Assembly (NCBI GenBank): GCA_902490095.1
Contig: CABUCQ010000100.1
Span: 1 to 7,815, forward strand
Length of the DNA: 7,815 nt
Reading direction: 5' to 3'
Source: an uncultured Collinsella sp.
GTDB lineage: Bacteria > Actinomycetota > Coriobacteriia > Coriobacteriales > Coriobacteriaceae
The position numbers and the translations under genes are program-made. The stretch's first letter is position 1. Each line of letters begins with the position of its first letter. Shown piece by piece: positions 5,463 through 7,815 of this stretch. The notes under the pieces were generated by a model. The model worked only from the letters and a program-made list of their open reading frames with translations. It was not told the origin of the DNA and did not search any database.

Positions 5463-6185
5463 CTATTTCTCGTCCGACTTATCGGTCTTGGCCGGAGCCT
5501 CGAAGCGATAGCCGACACCATGGACGGTGTAAAGCCACTTGGGCTTCTTGGGATCATCGCCCAGCTTGGCGCGAAGATTCTTCACGTGGCTATCGATGGT
5601 GCGCTCATAGCCCTCAAAGTCATACCCGAGCACTTTCTCGACCAGCTCCATGCGGTTATACACACGGCCGGGATGGCGGGCAAGCGTGGTGAGCAGCTTA
5701 AACTCGGAAGCCGTCAGATCGACTTCCTTGCCCTCGACCAAGATCTTGTGGCCCGAGATATCGATGACCAGATCGCCGAAGTCGAGTACCTCGACGGCGG
5801 GCTCGTCGGCCTGATGGGCACGGCGGAACAGAGCGCGAACGCGGGCGACGAGCTCGCGCGGCGAGAACGGCTTAATCAGATAGTCGTCGGCGCCGAGCTC
5901 AAGACCGATAATACGGTCCTCGATCTCGCCCTTAGCCGTCAGCATGATGATGGGGACATCCGAGGTATCGCGAATGGTGCGGCAAACGCGCTCGCCGGGA
6001 ATCTTGGGGAGCATAAGGTCGAGCACGACCAGGTCGAACTGATGCTTCTCGAACTCCTCGATCGCGGACTGGCCGTCGCCGACGCCCACAACCCAGTAGC
6101 CTTCGCGCTCGAGATAGGCAGCGACGGCGTCACGGATTGCCTTCTCATCCTCGACCAGCAGAATCTTTTTTGCATCTGAAGCCAT
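5463..6185 (-). CDS. OmpR/PhoB-family response regulator
   Basis: This 240-residue DNA-binding regulator is the expected partner of the kinase that follows. The receiver domain (about 6-120) has the acidic pair Glu12/Asp13, phosphoacceptor Asp56 in LVVLDLMLP, Thr83 in MLTAK and Lys105 in LIKPF, so it is intact. The C-terminal winged-helix domain (about 133-229) has LTASEFKLL, the recognition-helix region RTIDSHVKNLRAKL and the closing wing TVHGVGYRF. The tail is short and charged. The start is ATG at 6185, with a GGGGGG run (6198-6193) seven bases before it. A TTG at 6206 opens the frame further but has no binding site, and the domain does not need the extra residues. It is most like PhoB/PhoP-type regulators, but no specific regulon can be named from sequence alone. 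Confidence 0.96.
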   Translation of the reverse strand: MASDAKKILLVEDEKAIRDAVAAYLEREGYWVVGVGDGQSAIEEFEKHQFDLVVLDLMLPKIPGERVCRTIRDTSDVPIIMLTAKGEIEDRIIGLELGADDYLIKPFSPRELVARVRALFRRAHQADEPAVEVLDFGDLVIDISGHKILVEGKEVDLTASEFKLLTTLARHPGRVYNRMELVEKVLGYDFEGYERTIDSHVKNLRAKLGDDPKKPKWLYTVHGVGYRFEAPAKTDKSDEK

Positions 6186-6338
6186 AACACGGCCCCCCTG
6201 TCTCAATTAGCTAAGAACAAGCCCATTTTAACGCACCTGAGCCCGCCGGATGCCGCTATGACGCGGCAGCTCGGCGGGCGGTACTCACAATTACAACGCG
6301 TTTATTCCCCTGTTGGCGCCTTTTTAACCCCTCTAAGC
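6186..6338 (-). promoter_or_regulatory. Intergenic region upstream of the two-component genes
   Basis: This 153-base gap should hold the promoter of the regulator-kinase pair. The sequence TTAAAAT at 6232-6226 resembles a -10 box (TAAAAT, 5 of 6), but the -35 position would fall inside a hairpin and does not match consensus. Confidence in a specific promoter is therefore low. No clear direct repeats of the kind bound by OmpR-type regulators were found by eye. Confidence 0.35.
6241..6279 (-). other. Large hairpin between the lipoprotein and the response regulator
   Basis: On the minus strand GCCCGCCG pairs with CGGCGGGC (8 bp). Inside it TGCCGC pairs with GCGGCA around a GTCATA loop, with a small asymmetric internal loop between the helices. 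There is no T-run on either side, so it is not a typical intrinsic terminator. It could still end the lipoprotein transcript, or act in the untranslated leader of the regulator gene. Confidence 0.5.
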
Positions 6339-7550
6339 TTAAAGAGAGAATAGGCGTGCAGTGACCGTCTCTGGTATACCCTGGCTGTTGCGCACCGTGG
6401 CGTACGTAAGGAATGAGTCCGATTTTCCCGCCGTAGCTGGATAATCGCCATACTCCAAAGCGCGGTCGGGCGACAGCAGCGAGCCATAGGTCTTGGCAGA
6501 GGTGTCGATCAGGAAATGCGACGCCTGTACCTTAACAAGGTATTTATTCTTCTTGCCAGCCGCACATGCGAGCGGCTCGCGTGACAGAAAGAGGTACGGC
6601 CCTCCCTCATTACCGATATACGTGCCCATATTGCCCAGGCTGCCCACGCCGCTATAGGCCGCCTCGATAGAAAACACGAAGGTATCGCCCATATACACGG
6701 CCTCGAAAGGCGAGACTGACGAGGGAAGGACTAGCTGGGCACGCTTGGTGTTGTTGCCGTCGGTCAGATCGATTGCCGTTATGCCGTAGTAGACGCCCTC
6801 GTCGTTGCGGACACGCGGCGAGATGGTCAAAATGCCGTCGCTCGCGCGCGGGGCCGATGCAAAGCGGCCCGTCGATTTCCAAATTGTCTCGGCCTTGGAT
6901 TCATCAAGTGAGCGACGATAGCAAAACGAATCACTACTCGTTTTATTGCCGCCTGTCGAAGGCATTTTATACCAGATGACTGATGACCCGAACGCCGTAA
7001 ACAGGGGCGGATCATAGTCCTTGCCACCTCGATCGAGCTCAACCACATCGCCAGAGAGCGAAGCGCCCGACAGATTTTGAGCGTAGAGCTTCCACGATGA
7101 ATTGGCAAAGTTCATCTCAACCCACGCGAATACGCCGTCGCCGGCGCGGACATCGTAGAATGCATATCCCGTGCCCTCGACAGGATCCTCGATTAATGTG
7201 GTAAGCGAGCCATCGCCCAGGTTGAGCACACCGAGCGTGTTGGCGTGCAATGCCGATGCGGGCGCCATCATCGCCGCGGCGTAATCGCCGTCGCAGTAGT
7301 ACAGCAGCGTACCCAGAGGCAGCGTCCACGACGCCGCCGGCTCAAGATCGATGTCGACAGCCTCATACTCATCCGTAATCGAGATAATTTTGGAATCGTC
7401 CTTGATAACCTGCGGCTCGCCGGCGGCATCATCGCTGGTACCCGTTTTTTTCGAGCATCCGGCAAGCACCGTGGCAGCGCCCGCGGCAGCCCCACCGAGT
7501 ACAAAGCCGCGACGCGATATTCCGTTCTTGATGTGATCGGCGATACCCAT
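6339..7550 (-). CDS. Tat-exported lipoprotein of unknown function
   Basis: This is a 403-residue protein. The N-terminus has a twin-arginine signal (SRRGF at 12-16), a short Ala/Gly-rich hydrophobic stretch (about 17-30) and a lipobox LAGC with Cys32 as the lipidated residue. It should therefore be exported folded and anchored on the outer face of the membrane. The mature part has repeated strand-rich blocks such as DGVFAWVEMN, SSVIWYKMPS, DGILTISPRV and DTFVFSIEAA. This spacing suggests a beta-propeller-like fold, but it is an inference and I recognise no family. The ATG at 7550 overlaps by one base the stop of the upstream TSCPD gene (TAATG), so translation is probably coupled. It lies upstream of a two-component system, separated by 153 bases. 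A link between exported protein and sensor kinase is possible but not shown. Confidence 0.85.
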   Translation of the reverse strand: MGIADHIKNGISRRGFVLGGAAAGAATVLAGCSKKTGTSDDAAGEPQVIKDDSKIISITDEYEAVDIDLEPAASWTLPLGTLLYYCDGDYAAAMMAPASALHANTLGVLNLGDGSLTTLIEDPVEGTGYAFYDVRAGDGVFAWVEMNFANSSWKLYAQNLSGASLSGDVVELDRGGKDYDPPLFTAFGSSVIWYKMPSTGGNKTSSDSFCYRRSLDESKAETIWKSTGRFASAPRASDGILTISPRVRNDEGVYYGITAIDLTDGNNTKRAQLVLPSSVSPFEAVYMGDTFVFSIEAAYSGVGSLGNMGTYIGNEGGPYLFLSREPLACAAGKKNKYLVKVQASHFLIDTSAKTYGSLLSPDRALEYGDYPATAGKSDSFLTYATVRNSQGIPETVTARLFSL

Positions 7551-7813
7551 TAGGCGATCTCGGCGCGAGCGGCCTCGATGGCGCGCGTAAGCTGGTCGGC
7601 GCAGGAGGTCTTTTTCATACCGCAGGTATTACCGGCGAGAACCTCGATTACGCGATCGGCAGGAGCGCCCTCGACCAGCTTGGAGATTGCCTTGAGATTG
7701 CCGTCGCAGCCACCGGTAAACTCAACGCCTATCACCTTGTTGCCGTCATCGGAAAGGTCAAGGTGAATATTGCGAGCACACACGCCCTGAGGCTTGTAAT
7801 CAAACGAAATCAT
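7550..7813 (-). CDS. TSCPD-domain protein (TIGR03905-like)
   Basis: This 87-residue protein matches the small TSCPD family, whose fold is shared with the C-terminal end of B12-dependent ribonucleotide reductases. The function of the stand-alone proteins is not established. Visible hallmarks are YKPQGVCARN at the N-terminus, FTGGCDGNLKAISKLVEG (33-49) and NTCGMKKTSCADQL (62-75). Cys12, Cys36, Cys64 and Cys71 are at the usual positions and may bind metal. The name-giving TSCPD reads TSCAD here. The start ATG at 7813 gives the usual N-terminus, but only two bases precede it in the window, so its binding site cannot be seen. The stop overlaps the start of the lipoprotein gene (TAATG), implying one operon. 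The product should be cytosolic. Confidence 0.9.
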   Translation of the reverse strand: MISFDYKPQGVCARNIHLDLSDDGNKVIGVEFTGGCDGNLKAISKLVEGAPADRVIEVLAGNTCGMKKTSCADQLTRAIEAARAEIA

Positions 7814-7815
7814 GC

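Noticed and set aside
5439..6179. Plus-strand frame of 246 codons opposite the response regulator
   Set aside because: It is the antisense shadow of an intact OmpR-family gene and has no plausible domain of its own.

Overview
The window looks like chromosomal DNA from a GC-rich bacterium, most likely an actinobacterium of the class Coriobacteriia such as a Collinsella relative. This rests on the 16S rRNA 5' end, the GC-rich codon use and the protein families present. The genus is an inference that the sequence alone cannot settle. Every supported gene lies on the minus strand, so transcription runs from the high-coordinate end towards position 1.

In transcription order: (1) A small TSCPD-domain protein (7813-7550) overlaps by one base a Tat-exported lipoprotein (7550-6339). 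(2) A 153-base gap containing a large hairpin is followed by an OmpR-type response regulator (6185-5463) and, 11 bases later, a membrane sensor histidine kinase (5451-3886), which together form a two-component system. (3) After 109 bases with a terminator-like hairpin comes purC (3776-2889). Its TAA stop is directly followed by the GTG start of a small two-helix membrane protein of unknown function (2888-2313). A strong terminator at 2282-2250 closes that unit. (4) An M29-family aminopeptidase (2223-943) follows. Its last codons carry the -35 box of the tRNA-Lys(UUU) gene (914-839), which ends in encoded CCA and a terminator. (5) The stretch from 830 to about 290 has no convincing gene. It holds a second, near-identical copy of the tRNA-Lys 3' end plus terminator, a hairpin-rich 97-base segment between the copies, and a less GC-rich spacer. 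(6) The structured 16S rRNA leader and the first ~69 bases of 16S rRNA close the window.

Most of the content is ordinary core metabolism, signalling and translation machinery. The least ordinary part is the duplicated tRNA-Lys tail with its palindromic insert in front of an rRNA operon. Other points of interest are a Phe at the expected active-site Tyr of the M29 peptidase, and the tight coupling of an uncharacterised membrane protein to purC. I see no CRISPR array, insertion sequence, phage gene or obviously new multi-gene system.
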